DNA of 64,000 nucleotides from Glaciimonas soli (GCF_009497155.1 NZ_WINI01000004.1:248001-312000), one strand, 5' to 3'; positions 55,309 to 63,887 are shown, numbered from the stretch's first letter. Translations and numbers: made by a program. Notes: a model not told the origin generated them from the sequence alone.

Positions 55309-55398
55309 AGGGCTGACGCAAATTTGTTCCGGTTAGGCATATCTACGAAGACAGTACTTTAAGATATAACGCCGCTGGGACAAGTTTGCGTCAGCCCT
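55309..55398. repeat. 90-bp element with 19-bp inverted ends, upstream of rdgC
   Basis: AGGGCTGACGCAAATTTGT (55309-55327) and ACAAGTTTGCGTCAGCCCT (55380-55398) are reverse complements apart from one base, flanking 52 bp without an ORF. It ends 51 bp before rdgC. It has the ends of a miniature transposon, but no clear target duplication is visible. Confidence 0.5.
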
Positions 55399-55449
55399 TT
55401 GCCGTGTAAAATGGCGCCTCATTTTTAAATACGAAATACGGAAAACGCC

Positions 55450-56349
55450 ATGTGGTTTAAGAATTTACAGATTTATCGCATCCCAGCACCGTGGGCTATT
55501 TCTTCTGAGCAATTGGAGAGTTTCTTAGCTAAGCAGGCATTTTCCTCATGCAGCAGTCTGGAATTGCAAAGTCAAGGCTGGATATCGCCGCGCGACAATG
55601 GCATGTTGGTGCATACGGTCAACCGTCAAATGATATTGGCTTTGGGCACTGAAAAAAAGCTGTTGCCTGCCACTGTCGTCAATCAAGTCACCAAAGCACG
55701 TGCCGCTGAAATCGAAGAGCAGCAAGGTTTTGCCCCTGGTCGCAAGCAATTAAAGGATTTAAAAGAACAGGTCACGGACGAACTGTTGCCGCGCGCGTTC
55801 AGCATTCGTCGCACGACATGGGTCTGGATCGATCCGGTGAATGGCTGGTTAGTGGTCGATGCTTCCAGCCCGGCAAAGGCGGAAGAAGTGTTGAAACTGT
55901 TGCTAGGCTCGGTCGATAAATTACAAGTCGCTGGTTTGCGTACGGTCCATTCGCCAGTAACCTCTATGACCGATTGGCTGGCAGCTGACGAAGCACCACA
56001 CGGCTTCACGGTCGATCAAGATACGGAATTACGTGCCACCGGCGAAAGCAAAGCCACCGTGCGTTATGTGCGGCACACTTTGGAAGCCGACGACGTGCGT
56101 CGTCATATTGCCGCTGGAAAACAATGTACACGATTGGCGATGACCTGGGCGGATCGCGTCTCGTTTGTACTCACCGAAGGCCTGGCCATCAAACGTATAG
56201 CACCGTTGGATGTACTTAAAGAAGAGCACGACACTTCCAGCAAAAACGATGACGAACGTTTTGACGCAGATTTCTTGCTGATGACGGGCGAGCTCAATAA
56301 ATTGATGGGTGATGTGGTGTTTGCATTAGGCGGAGAGCCGGCTGTGTAA
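55450..56349 (+). CDS. rdgC: Recombination-associated protein RdgC
   Basis: This 299-residue protein has [48 protein letters not shown] and an internal [20 protein letters not shown], as in E. coli RdgC. It binds double-stranded DNA as a ring-shaped dimer and restrains RecA. It is a single gene, ended by the strong terminator at 56365. Confidence 0.95.
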   Translation: MWFKNLQIYRIPAPWAISSEQLESFLAKQAFSSCSSLELQSQGWISPRDNGMLVHTVNRQMILALGTEKKLLPATVVNQVTKARAAEIEEQQGFAPGRKQLKDLKEQVTDELLPRAFSIRRTTWVWIDPVNGWLVVDASSPAKAEEVLKLLLGSVDKLQVAGLRTVHSPVTSMTDWLAADEAPHGFTVDQDTELRATGESKATVRYVRHTLEADDVRRHIAAGKQCTRLAMTWADRVSFVLTEGLAIKRIAPLDVLKEEHDTSSKNDDERFDADFLLMTGELNKLMGDVVFALGGEPAV

Positions 56350-56364
56350 ATCATGTCTGCATAA

Positions 56365-56392
56365 AAAAGGGCGCAATGCATTGCGCCCTTTT
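56365..56392. terminator. Bidirectional terminator between rdgC and the GGDEF gene
   Basis: AAAAGGGCGCAA and TTGCGCCCTTTT form a perfect stem around TGCA, with T-runs on both sides. It serves the convergent rdgC and diguanylate cyclase genes. Confidence 0.92.
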
Positions 56393-56458
56393 TTTATTTC
56401 GATTGCCGCCACGCTAGACAACAAATAGTTATGCAATAGTATTCGGCCTCAAATTTAA

Positions 56459-57598
56459 CTAGGCTCTTGCCGCACGTGCAATCGCTTGTGTGGCACTAGT
56501 GACATAGCCAGGCTCATCACTTGCGACGATCTGATTGCGACCTGCAGCTTTAGCGGCATACATTGCCGCATCTGCGCGTTGGAAAGCAATATCAATAGTC
56601 TCGCCAGCCCGATAATTGGTTACACCAATAGAGGCCGTGACGCCGCAACCTTCTCCAAACTGATTCCAGTCATATTGCGCCGTTTCGTCGCAAATCCGTT
56701 GCAACGGAGTCATTCCATTTGCCACCGTCGTATCGGTTAATACCAACACAAATTCATCGCCCCCATAGCGTGCGAAATGATCACTGAGGCGCATTTGACT
56801 GTGCACGATTTGCACAAATGCTTTGAGTACTTCATCACCAACTGCATGACCAAAACTGTCGTTGACACCCTTAAAGCCATCCAGATCAAGAATGGCAATG
56901 CAAAATGGGCTACCGCTGCGCTGAAAACGATTTTGTTCAACTGCAAGAAGCTCCTCTAAAGAGCGACGATTTTTGGTATTGGTTAAGGCATCACGCGTTG
57001 CAAGCTCCTGCACATGCTTCATTGCTATGCTTAGCTCTTGATTCTTGTCGGCCAAACCACGGCGAATGTTGCCGAGCATATTGGCGATCACCATACAGCG
57101 GCCTAATGTCAGAATAAATGACAGATACACCAATATTTTGGTGATATGACCCGTAATCGGAAAAGCAATTTCAACACCGACCAAGTGAAAGGGGATGCTT
57201 AGCGCCAACGCGCCAAGCAGCCAACTGGCCAGATACCAACCGGCAGTTAACCTGAGCATCCCAAAGGCATACACTGCAAATAAGTTGATCAGGAAAAGAT
57301 AACCGACTTCAGGCGCGATGACCAAAAATCCCACTTGCATTAACGCAGCCGTCATTAGCTGCAAAAAAGTCATGCTAGGGTCTTTGAAACGGCGATTGAA
57401 ACCGCTTTTAATCAGCACATAATAGACGCCATTAAAAAACAGTGAGAGCGCGCCATATAGCACCGCAATGCGACCATTGATGAGTCCTTCATGCGCGAAG
57501 CCAGCCAACAGCAAAGTGTCAAAAGTACAACTCAGCAGCACCCACATCAGCATGCGCTCAGATAGGGAGTTAATTTTATTGAGTTGTTGAGACGTCAT
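56459..57598 (-). CDS. Diguanylate cyclase (GGDEF), membrane-bound
   Basis: This 379-residue protein has about six hydrophobic segments over residues ~12-180, then a GGDEF domain. The signature is GGDEF (G279-F283), and the RLSD stretch (R270-D273) five residues before it is an allosteric I-site, which allows product inhibition. It synthesises c-di-GMP from two GTP. The membrane region has no recognisable sensor motif. No EAL or effector gene is adjacent. Confidence 0.93.
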   Translation of the reverse strand: MTSQQLNKINSLSERMLMWVLLSCTFDTLLLAGFAHEGLINGRIAVLYGALSLFFNGVYYVLIKSGFNRRFKDPSMTFLQLMTAALMQVGFLVIAPEVGYLFLINLFAVYAFGMLRLTAGWYLASWLLGALALSIPFHLVGVEIAFPITGHITKILVYLSFILTLGRCMVIANMLGNIRRGLADKNQELSIAMKHVQELATRDALTNTKNRRSLEELLAVEQNRFQRSGSPFCIAILDLDGFKGVNDSFGHAVGDEVLKAFVQIVHSQMRLSDHFARYGGDEFVLVLTDTTVANGMTPLQRICDETAQYDWNQFGEGCGVTASIGVTNYRAGETIDIAFQRADAAMYAAKAAGRNQIVASDEPGYVTSATQAIARAARA

Positions 57599-58137
57599 AG
57601 GATCAGTAACACATAGAGACTTTAGCTTTATCGGCCTAATTCAATTAGGTTGAAGTGGCAGCAGATTCATCATTTTCCTAAGAAAAACGGTATAAAAGAC
57701 TTACGCTTATACTTTAGGCATTTCCACCAGAAAACAATGGCAGAATATTACCCAGTAGAAAATAATTTTGGGCAAAAGTTCACGAGATTTAACAAATTTC
57801 TCGCTCTCGACTATGAAATCGCAAATGTCTGTGGGGTGTTGAACGCGATCTTGCCTAACAGAAAGTTAGTTGCGACATGGAAATTATATATTAATTTAGA
57901 ATTTATACATATTGACCCGGCGCTAAATAATTAAGCGGCAAAAACAAAAAACCGTATCTAGCGCAAACTAAATACGGCCATTATTTAGGCATATTCTTTA
58001 CAGAGCTGATCCTTCTGCATTCTGCGAGGCAATGCGTCGCAAGCAAGCGATTTCCCGCACGCCACAAACAGCATGTGCATTAAACACAAAAGCGTTTTAC
58101 AAATAAAAATGCCCGCTTTCGCGGGCATTTATAATCT
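57599..58137. other. Intergenic stretch upstream of the GGDEF gene and tRNAs
   Basis: I see no credible gene. A plus-strand ORF at 57650-57934 (94 aa) has no ribosome-binding site or family resemblance. A hairpin CCGTATCTAG (57952-57961)/CTAAATACGG (57968-57977) and the tRNA terminator at 58107-58130 are the only structures noted. Confidence 0.55.
58107..58130 (-). terminator. Terminator of the tRNA operon
   Basis: AAATGCCCGC (58107-58116) pairs with GCGGGCATTT (58121-58130) across TTTC. On the minus strand the T-run ATTTTTATTT follows, 8 bp past the tRNA-Asp CCA. Confidence 0.88.
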
Positions 58138-58214
58138 TGGCGGAGCGGACGGGACTCGAACCCGCGACCTCTGGCGTGACAGGCTAGCGCTCTAACCAAC
58201 TGAGCTACCGCTCC
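58138..58214 (-). tRNA. tRNA-Asp(GTC)
   Basis: The minus strand reads GGAGCGGTAGCTCAGTTGG at the 5' end. The anticodon arm has loop CTGTCAC with anticodon GTC. The T-arm is GGTTCGAGTCC, the acceptor 3' half is CCGCTCC, and discriminator G is followed by encoded CCA. Length is 77 nt. Confidence 0.95.
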
Positions 58215-58235
58215 TTGCTAATACAACTGTTTAAT

Positions 58236-58311
58236 TGGTAGGAGCTGACGGGTTCGAACCGCCGACCCACGCCTTGTAAGGGCGTTGCTCTACCAACTGA
58301 GCTAAGCTCCC
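58236..58311 (-). tRNA. tRNA-Val(TAC)
   Basis: The minus strand starts GGGAGCTTAGCTCAGTTGG. The anticodon stem ACGCC/GGCGT encloses loop CTTACAA (anticodon TAC). The T-arm is GGTTCGAACCC, and discriminator A is followed by encoded CCA. Length is 76 nt. It lies upstream of tRNA-Asp in the same transcript. Confidence 0.95.
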
Positions 58312-58366
58312 AATTAAACTTTTTCCAACCTCTGAAACGTTTGTTACTACGTCTAAGAGAGGCCGA

Positions 58367-58374
58367 ATTATACA
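58367..58374 (-). promoter_or_regulatory. Extended -10 promoter of the tRNA operon
   Basis: The minus strand has TGTATAAT (58367-58374) followed by a GC-rich discriminator (TCGGCC), about 50 bp upstream of tRNA-Val. GC-rich discriminators are typical of stringently controlled stable-RNA promoters. No good -35 is seen. Confidence 0.55.
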
Positions 58375-58733
58375 TGAGTTTTTTTATTTTGCTAGAGTTT
58401 GTATAAAAATTTTCAAAGATTTTTTCTAGACACGCCTCCAGCGTTATTTCATGCCCTTTTTTATCTTCCTAATACATAGAAAAACAGCGACACCTTTCCA
58501 GTATACGGGAATTCTGCGCAGACCGAATGAGTCTGCTATCCTTCCAGCCTGAATCAACATCAAGGCCTCGTGCATGACGTGTGACTGCGATGTGATTCTT
58601 TTATGGATGTACTGCCTGTACGATCCGGTCAATATTGGTGATGGTTGAGGATAAGCTGCTGAAAAATGTGGCACTTATGCCGTCGACTATCGCTGCCATA
58701 GGAAGATACAATTAATACTATCGGTTATTTGTA

Positions 58734-58739
58734 TATAAT
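58734..58739 (+). promoter_or_regulatory. Candidate -10 of ahpC-ahpD
   Basis: TATAAT at 58734-58739 lies about 30 bp before the ahpC ATG. The inverted motif GATA...TATC at 58705-58722 lies upstream near the -35 position and may bind an activator such as OxyR, but the spacing differs by one base from the OxyR consensus. Confidence 0.45.
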
Positions 58740-58768
58740 TTAGTTACTCTATTGAATAAGGAAATGCT

Positions 58769-59332
58769 ATGAAAACAATCGGACAATCACTGGCACCATT
58801 TAGCGTTGTTGGCGTTAAACCTGGCTTTAATTTGCCAGAAGAAGGCGGCGTATCGGCATTTGAAGATATCAACGAGAAATCGTTCGAAGGTAAATGGAAA
58901 ATCATCTATTTCTACCCAAAAGATTTCACATTCGTTTGCCCAACTGAGATCGTCGCTTACAACAAGCTGGCGCGTGATTTTGAAGACCGCGATGCAGTAT
59001 TGATGGGCGGCTCTACAGACAATGAATTCTGCAAATTGGCATGGCGCCGTGAGCACAAAGATCTGAACAAACTTGGCCACTGGCAGTTCGCTGACATCAC
59101 TGGTGCTTTGATCGACCAATTGGGCATTCGTCATCCAGCTGGCGTCGCATTGCGTGCAACATTTATTGTTGACCCACAAAACGTCATCCAGCACGTTAGC
59201 GTTAATCCATTAGAAGTTGGCCGCAATCCAGACGAAACACTGCGTATTCTGGATGCATTGCAAACTGGAGAACTGTGTGAATGCAACCGCGCACCTGGCG
59301 CTGACACATTGAGCCACACCAAGACTAAATAA
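58769..59332 (+). CDS. ahpC: Alkyl hydroperoxide reductase AhpC-type peroxiredoxin
   Basis: This 187-residue peroxiredoxin has the peroxidatic Cys in DFTFVCPTE (C57) and C-terminal cysteines in GELCECNRAPG (C170, C172). The C-terminal CxC and adjacent ahpD indicate the AhpC/AhpD class, in which AhpD rather than AhpF re-reduces AhpC, as in actinobacteria. It detoxifies organic hydroperoxides and H2O2. A good ribosome-binding site (TAAGGAAATGCT) precedes ATG. Confidence 0.93.
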   Translation: MKTIGQSLAPFSVVGVKPGFNLPEEGGVSAFEDINEKSFEGKWKIIYFYPKDFTFVCPTEIVAYNKLARDFEDRDAVLMGGSTDNEFCKLAWRREHKDLNKLGHWQFADITGALIDQLGIRHPAGVALRATFIVDPQNVIQHVSVNPLEVGRNPDETLRILDALQTGELCECNRAPGADTLSHTKTK

Positions 59333-59340
59333 GGAAACGT

Positions 59341-59850
59341 ATGGATATGCTTCAACTACGGGATGCTATTCCCCCATATGCCAAGGACGTCTGGATTACA
59401 CTGGACAACGCTTTGAACAAATCAGGATTAGCGCCTGAAGTGGCGGCAGCGGCAGGGATTGCTGCGGCAATTTCCGCAGGCAGCCCTGAATTGGTTGAAG
59501 CATTTTCCGGCTTAAGCAACGAAGCGGAAGCCACGGCAGCCAAAACTGCAGCGGCAATCATGGGCATGACCAATATCTGGTACAGCTATTTGGATTTGGC
59601 TGAAGATGCTGAGTTATCAGCCCAACCGCCGCAAATCCGTATGCAAGCCTATGCCACCCACGGCGGCGTCGAGAAAAAGCATTTTGAGATATACGCCCTG
59701 GCTGCATCCATCATCGGCAAATGCCGTGGTTGCGTTACGGGTCATATCGCTGAATTAAAAAAGCTCGGCGTCACTGCTGCAGAATTGCGTGATATTGGTA
59801 AATTGGCTGCGGCAGTTAATGCCACTAGCAAATTACTCAAGCTCAGGTAA
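59341..59850 (+). CDS. ahpD: Alkyl hydroperoxidase D
   Basis: This 169-residue carboxymuconolactone-decarboxylase-fold protein has the redox centre CRGCVTGH (C128, C131, H135), as in AhpD. It donates electrons to AhpC from a dihydrolipoyl-type partner. It starts 8 bp after the ahpC stop. Length and the N-terminal IPPYAKDVWITLDNAL agree with known AhpD proteins. Confidence 0.92.
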   Translation: MDMLQLRDAIPPYAKDVWITLDNALNKSGLAPEVAAAAGIAAAISAGSPELVEAFSGLSNEAEATAAKTAAAIMGMTNIWYSYLDLAEDAELSAQPPQIRMQAYATHGGVEKKHFEIYALAASIIGKCRGCVTGHIAELKKLGVTAAELRDIGKLAAAVNATSKLLKLR

Positions 59851-59896
59851 ATCAGCATTCAGCAACAAGCACGGCGAAATTTTATTTTCGCCTGAA

Positions 59897-59923
59897 AAAA
59901 CGCCAGCTTAATGCTGGCGTTTT
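59897..59923 (+). terminator. Terminator of ahpC-ahpD
   Basis: AAAACGCCAGC (59897-59907) pairs with GCTGGCGTTTT (59913-59923), with a 5-nt loop and a T-run following. Confidence 0.92.
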
Positions 59924-60031
59924 TTTATGCAAGTCCTGAATAAGTAACAAAGCATGACAGCAATATTCGCTGTCACACTCCGATGATAATATTTGCGCTT
60001 GGAAATTTTCCGCCCACAGATGCGCTCGGAC

Positions 60032-60508
60032 ATGATCACAACGAAAAAAATTACAGCTGCGATTTGCGCCAGCACGCTACTTTTAGCTGGCTGCAGCAAC
60101 TTACTACCCAGCAGTGTAAGTAGCATATTTACGGGCACGAGTAATTCTGGCGCAGTCAGCCAGGCAGCATTAGGCGATTATAAGCAAGACGTTGCGCAGC
60201 GCATCATCGCGGCGAATCCAGGAAAAACATATACCGTTCGGCCACAAGCTTTATTACGCTCGGTGATTGTATTGAAGTTTTATATCGGTGCGAATGGGCA
60301 ATTATTGCGCTCCGAAATCATGCGCTCTAACAAAGACCGCACCAATGAAGCGACCGCATTAGCGTCTCTCAAAAACGCGGCGCCGTTTCCTCAACCGGCT
60401 TCACGCTACTTAAGAAATGGTCGTGTCGAAATGATAGAGACCTGGCTGTTCAATGATGATGGGCGCTTCCAATTGCACTCGACCGCCGCAGAGCAAATGC
60501 ACGAGTAA
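60032..60508 (+). CDS. Uncharacterised lipoprotein with a TonB-C-like domain
   Basis: This protein of about 158 residues has a lipoprotein signal peptide (LLLAGC, Cys near residue 20 from ATG 60032). Its ~90-residue C-terminal part (LLRSVIVLKFYIGANGQLLRSEIMRSNKDRTNEATALASLKNAAPFPQPASRYLRNGRVEMIETWLFNDDGRF) reads like a TonB C-terminal-type domain. I do not recognise a specific family. An ATG 12 bp upstream is also possible. Confidence 0.75.
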   Translation: MITTKKITAAICASTLLLAGCSNLLPSSVSSIFTGTSNSGAVSQAALGDYKQDVAQRIIAANPGKTYTVRPQALLRSVIVLKFYIGANGQLLRSEIMRSNKDRTNEATALASLKNAAPFPQPASRYLRNGRVEMIETWLFNDDGRFQLHSTAAEQMHE

Positions 60509-60682
60509 TTACTGGCCGCGTACTTGTTAAATATGGCGATTGCCGGGCCTGCACTTGCATCCTCGGCGCTTCTGGCCTACCATCGTGCTACACCGAGTGA
60601 GCAATAACAATCTGAGATGTGCTCTGCAGCACAATAAGCTTGTCGCCTATTCCCATCCTGCTCCTACTTTTACGAAAATATT

Positions 60683-61093
60683 ATGGATGTTAAACCCCCG
60701 ATCTCTATTACCGGCTACGATCTTGAACGTATCGAACAATTACTCGATTCAAAGCTTTATCTGAACGCACCTGGACTCGACGCGCTAAAAAGCGAGCTTC
60801 AGCGCGCGAGCATATTGCCACAAGACAAAATTCCGGCGGGTGTGATCACCATGAATTCGGAAGCACGTTTTGTCGACGACAAAACCAACACCGAATACAC
60901 TTTAAAACTCGTTTACCCACATCAAGCAAATCTACCTAACTCCGTGTCTATTTTGGCTCCGGTTGGTAGTGCTTTATTAGGTCTGTCGGTTGGCCAATCC
61001 ATTTCATGGCAAGGACCTGGCGGCAGAGATTTGAACTTACGCGTACTAGAAGTGACATATCAACCAGAAGCAAATGGTGAATTGCATCTTTAA
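60683..61093 (+). CDS. rnk: Rnk-like nucleoside diphosphate kinase regulator (GreA/GreB C-terminal family)
   Basis: This 136-residue protein has an N-terminal coiled region (ISITGYDLERIEQLL) and a GreA/GreB C-terminal-like FKBP-fold domain (EARFVDDKTNTEYTLKLVYPHQANLPNSVSILAPVGSALLGLSVGQSISWQGPGG). It binds RNA polymerase in related cases. The N-terminal helix pair is shorter than in GreA, as in Rnk. Confidence 0.85.
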   Translation: MDVKPPISITGYDLERIEQLLDSKLYLNAPGLDALKSELQRASILPQDKIPAGVITMNSEARFVDDKTNTEYTLKLVYPHQANLPNSVSILAPVGSALLGLSVGQSISWQGPGGRDLNLRVLEVTYQPEANGELHL

Positions 61094-61156
61094 TTAGTTT
61101 CACCAAAGTTCTTTTGATTTAAACCACCCTTAAAATAAGATTAGGGCCAGTGCATC

Positions 61157-61651
61157 ATGTCACCAGTAGATTATCAACGCCCACCCAAGCTTTATCGTTA
61201 CTCGCAACGTACTTGGTTAGAACGCTCGCTCACATCAGGCGAATTCCGCCTGCGGCCTCCGGTCGACAGCCTGCAAATACAGCATCTGCATCATGGACGC
61301 TCAACAATACAGCTGCTCACGCTGAGCATGACCAGCGTATTTAACGATGCGTTATTCGCTACCTTTGGCGACAATAATTGCTGCCTGGTGATCAATAACC
61401 CGGAAGAATTCGGCGAGCGCATTCATCGTGCAGCACAGCGTATGCTGCCCAATTGGGCTGGAATTGATGCCGCCATTTCCTATGGCAAGCAAAGCCCGTT
61501 AGGTACTGCGTTTACAAAGAATCAGCACGACGTATCTCAAAACGAATGGCTGTTTGCATGGCGTCCCGCGCAACCGACAATTGCCCTGCGTCCGGTCATT
61601 ATCCAAATTGGTAATATTGAAAAGATTGCCGAACTGCGCGATCGGGTTTAG
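61157..61651 (+). CDS. Uncharacterised protein
   Basis: This 164-residue soluble protein begins YRYSQRTWLERSLTSGEFRLRPPVDSLQIQHLHHGR and has a middle FGDNNCCLVINNPEEFGERIHRAAQRMLPNWAG. I do not recognise a family. The opening Tyr/Arg-rich pattern and the layout of short beta-strand-like stretches have no clear parallel. The spacing to rnk (63 bp) allows co-transcription. The reading frame is well used, so it is probably real. Confidence 0.65.
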   Translation: MSPVDYQRPPKLYRYSQRTWLERSLTSGEFRLRPPVDSLQIQHLHHGRSTIQLLTLSMTSVFNDALFATFGDNNCCLVINNPEEFGERIHRAAQRMLPNWAGIDAAISYGKQSPLGTAFTKNQHDVSQNEWLFAWRPAQPTIALRPVIIQIGNIEKIAELRDRV

Positions 61652-61845
61652 GCGATTGCGCATTCATACGGCATTGCATCTCTATGGGCGATTTCATCGG
61701 CAGCATGTTTTGCTATTGCCAATTACCGCAATCCATAACAATATGTAACAATCTGTAGCAGCAATAAGACAAAGATTGCCTAGTGCAGGGCAGTTTTTCA
61801 AAATTCTATTCGCTATACTTGTATTTTTTGGCAAGGAGTAACACG

Positions 61846-62148
61846 ATGCATAGATCCAGTATAAGAACTACACGTGGTGATATCAAAACGCTCATCAAAG
61901 ATGCGCAGGATATGTTTCACGAAGCGGCATTATCGACCGGTGAAAAAGCTGAAGATTTACGTATCAAGGGTGCGCAGTTGCTCGATTCTGCAGTTGTGAA
62001 GGCACAAAATGCCCAAGCGGTTGCAGTAGAAACCAGCAAAGAAATCGCCGCCACTACCGATGATTATGTACAAGAACATCCGTGGCATGCGGTTGTTGTT
62101 TCGGCCACGGTTGGGTTATTGTTTGGTCTTATCATTTCTCGTAAATAA
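61846..62148 (+). CDS. YqjD/ElaB-like membrane-anchored protein (DUF883)
   Basis: This protein of about 100 residues is amphipathic and helical, with GDIKTLIKDAQDMFHEAALSTGEKAEDLRIKGAQLLDSAVVKAQ. It ends with the family pattern YVQEHPWHAVVVSATVGLLFGLIIS (C-terminal membrane helix). It may tether ribosomes to the membrane, as proposed for YqjD. ATG 61846 has AAGGAG upstream; the ORF upstream of it is not likely coding. Confidence 0.87.
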   Translation: MHRSSIRTTRGDIKTLIKDAQDMFHEAALSTGEKAEDLRIKGAQLLDSAVVKAQNAQAVAVETSKEIAATTDDYVQEHPWHAVVVSATVGLLFGLIISRK

Positions 62149-62205
62149 TCACTGCACATCATTGGAATTCTGAGTAGCACAATGCAGCGGAACTTATAGG
62201 CGGAC

Positions 62206-62652
62206 ATGGATCACTCATCTTCAGACTCATCAGCGCGTCATGAATCGCGCGATACGCATAGCAAAGCTCGCAAAACGCACGATAAGCATGCGCACATCGG
62301 TTTAGTCTCAGGCCTGATAGGTACGGCAAAGAATCTGTTTGCATTACTGATAAGCCGCGCTGAACTGGCAGCGTTGGAATTCTCTGAAATTGGCTCGCAT
62401 ATCGTCAAATTGCTGCTGGTATTTTCGCTTGGTATTCTGGCGCTCTTATTTGCGTTAGCTTTTTGGAGCGGCTTAGTCATCGTATTGGCGTGGGATAGCC
62501 TGGGCTGGAAGATAATTCTGATTTTGGCCGCTTTTTTCACTTTCGTCGCCATCGCCATGGGACTGTATGTGCGTTCAATTTTGCGCCAGGGTCGCATCGG
62601 GTTGCCGGCGACGATGAATGAATTGCGCAAAGATCGGGATGCCTTGCTATGA
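62206..62652 (+). CDS. YqjE-like phage-holin-family membrane protein
   Basis: This 148-residue protein has a charged N-terminus, an amphipathic helix (TAKNLFALLISRAELAALEFSEIG), two membrane segments (LLLVFSLGILALLFALAFWSGLVIVLAW and IILILAAFFTFVAIAMGLYV) and a charged tail. It matches YqjE. It is second in the yqjD-yqjE-yqjK-type order. Confidence 0.83.
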   Translation: MDHSSSDSSARHESRDTHSKARKTHDKHAHIGLVSGLIGTAKNLFALLISRAELAALEFSEIGSHIVKLLLVFSLGILALLFALAFWSGLVIVLAWDSLGWKIILILAAFFTFVAIAMGLYVRSILRQGRIGLPATMNELRKDRDALL

Positions 62653-62683
62653 ATGTTTTAGCTTATTTTTCTTTGAGGCACAT

Positions 62684-63061
62684 ATGACGCAACTTCCCAA
62701 TTATGATCGCCATCGTTCCCTGGCCGAGCGCAAATTGCAATTGCTGCAAGAAGGTGCTGCCTTTCGTGCCGAAATGATTCATTGTCGCGATGCCGTCAGG
62801 TCCAATCTGAACACCCGCTCCTGGAGCAAAAATCTGTTGGGACGTGCCACTGGCATGGCGTATTCGTTGATTAAACAACCTGCAACTAAAGCGGTTGGCC
62901 TCCAGGTATTGGCACCGCTATTGGCAACCGGTGCTTCCTTTTTGTCCAAAAAACACTATCCACGTAAGTCACTGATCGTTGGCAGCGCACTCATTGCCGC
63001 CATCGGCGCAGGTGCCGCGTACTTTAGATTCAAGAGTAACAAATCTGTAGATAGCGAGTAG
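62684..63061 (+). CDS. YqjK-like protein
   Basis: This protein of about 125 residues has a basic helical N-terminus (NYDRHRSLAERKLQLLQEGAAFRAEMIHCRDAVR) and a short membrane-like C-terminus (LIVGSALIAAIGAGAAYFRF). By position and style it is the third gene of a YqjD-YqjE-YqjK-like operon. ATG 62684 has GAGG upstream. Annotation rests mostly on context. Confidence 0.65.
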   Translation: MTQLPNYDRHRSLAERKLQLLQEGAAFRAEMIHCRDAVRSNLNTRSWSKNLLGRATGMAYSLIKQPATKAVGLQVLAPLLATGASFLSKKHYPRKSLIVGSALIAAIGAGAAYFRFKSNKSVDSE

Positions 63062-63160
63062 TAAGTCCACATAACTGTTTAGGCCAGGCGTCCCGACGCA
63101 GACAATACGGACTGTACGGCTAGTTGGGGCGATAACGCATAAACAGTTATGCGGGCTAAC
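63061..63160. mobile_element. MITE-like element, copy B
   Basis: This 100-bp element has terminal inverted repeats GTAAGTCCACATAACTGTTTA and TAAACAGTTATGCGGGCTAAC. Like the copy at 52721-52810 it carries CCGACGCAGAC in the core and GTTTAG-CCAGGCG near the left end. It begins at the last base of the yqjK-like stop codon. Confidence 0.6.
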
Positions 63161-63224
63161 TTAACGTCGATCTGCAGCAACACTGCTGTTTTTTGAAGAT
63201 ACTTAACTTATGAAGGGAAACACA

Positions 63225-63887
63225 ATGAATAAATTTAAGCTAGGTGCTCTCACATTGGCCGTTACTTTGGCTGCAACAGGTTGTGCCAATATGAATGACA
63301 CGCAAAAAGATACCGGTATCGGCGCTGGCGTTGGCGCAGTAGCCGGAGCGGCTATTGGTGCATTAACTGGCAACAAGAAAAACGCACTGATCGGCGGCGC
63401 AATTGGCGCTGGCATTGGTGGTGTTGGTGGCGCGCTTTGGGGTAACAAGCAAGACGAACAAAAACGTAAAATGGAACAAGCGGCTCAGGGTACTGGCGTT
63501 ACAGTTACTCAAACCCCAGACAATCGCTTGAAATTAGGCGTGCCGGCTGATGCTGGATTTGCTACTGGCCGTGCGGATATTCAAGGAAATCTTCCACGCG
63601 TTCTTGATAGCCTGGCGCAATCCTTGAATCAAAACCCAACCTCAGTTGTAGATGTTTTTGGCTATACCGATAGTACCGGTAGCGATGCGGTCAACAACCC
63701 ATTGTCACTCAACCGCGCAAGTGCCGTGCGTAATTATCTGATCTCTCGCGGCGTTGCACCTAACCGTATTAATGCTCAAGGCTTCGGCTCGCAAAGTCCA
63801 GTCGCAGATAACAGCACTGTCGCTGGCCGTGCTGCAAACCGCCGTGTTGAAATTTTCGTTACTGAGCCTGGCCAACCACGTCAATAA
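63225..63887 (+). CDS. OmpA-like lipoprotein with glycine-zipper
   Basis: This protein of about 220 residues has a lipoprotein signal (LAATGC), a glycine-zipper stretch (GIGAGVGAVAGAAIGALTG ... IGGAIGAGIGGVGGALWG) and a C-terminal OmpA domain with the peptidoglycan-binding pattern VFGYTDSTGSDAVNNPLSLNRASAVRNYL ... NRINAQGFGSQSPVADN ... GRAANRRVEIF. It is likely an outer-membrane, peptidoglycan-linked protein. The start is ATG 63225, since GAAGGGAAA lies just upstream; an ATG 15 bp earlier overlaps this ribosome-binding site. Confidence 0.9.
   Translation: MNKFKLGALTLAVTLAATGCANMNDTQKDTGIGAGVGAVAGAAIGALTGNKKNALIGGAIGAGIGGVGGALWGNKQDEQKRKMEQAAQGTGVTVTQTPDNRLKLGVPADAGFATGRADIQGNLPRVLDSLAQSLNQNPTSVVDVFGYTDSTGSDAVNNPLSLNRASAVRNYLISRGVAPNRINAQGFGSQSPVADNSTVAGRAANRRVEIFVTEPGQPRQ

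Larger units (their letters stand above)
58312..58768. other. Intergenic stretch between tRNA promoter and ahpC
   Basis: It contains the tRNA promoter (58367-58374) and the ahpC promoter region (58705-58739). The rest shows no credible gene; a 76-aa minus-strand ORF at 58444-58674 has no recognised family or ribosome-binding site. Confidence 0.55.

Noticed and set aside
57650-57934. Plus-strand ORF of 94 aa upstream of the GGDEF gene
   Set aside because: It overlaps the GGDEF gene's own promoter region and lacks family resemblance or a good start.
58444-58674. Minus-strand ORF of 76 aa near ahpC
   Set aside because: No ribosome-binding site, no recognised family and an irregular composition; treated as non-coding.
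58705-58722. OxyR-like site GATA...TATC before ahpC
   Set aside because: The half-site spacing is one base off the OxyR consensus and a second dyad is not clear, so it is kept only as a note.
60540-60764. Plus-strand ORF overlapping the rnk start
   Set aside because: Overlaps rnk in another frame, has no ribosome-binding site and no family.
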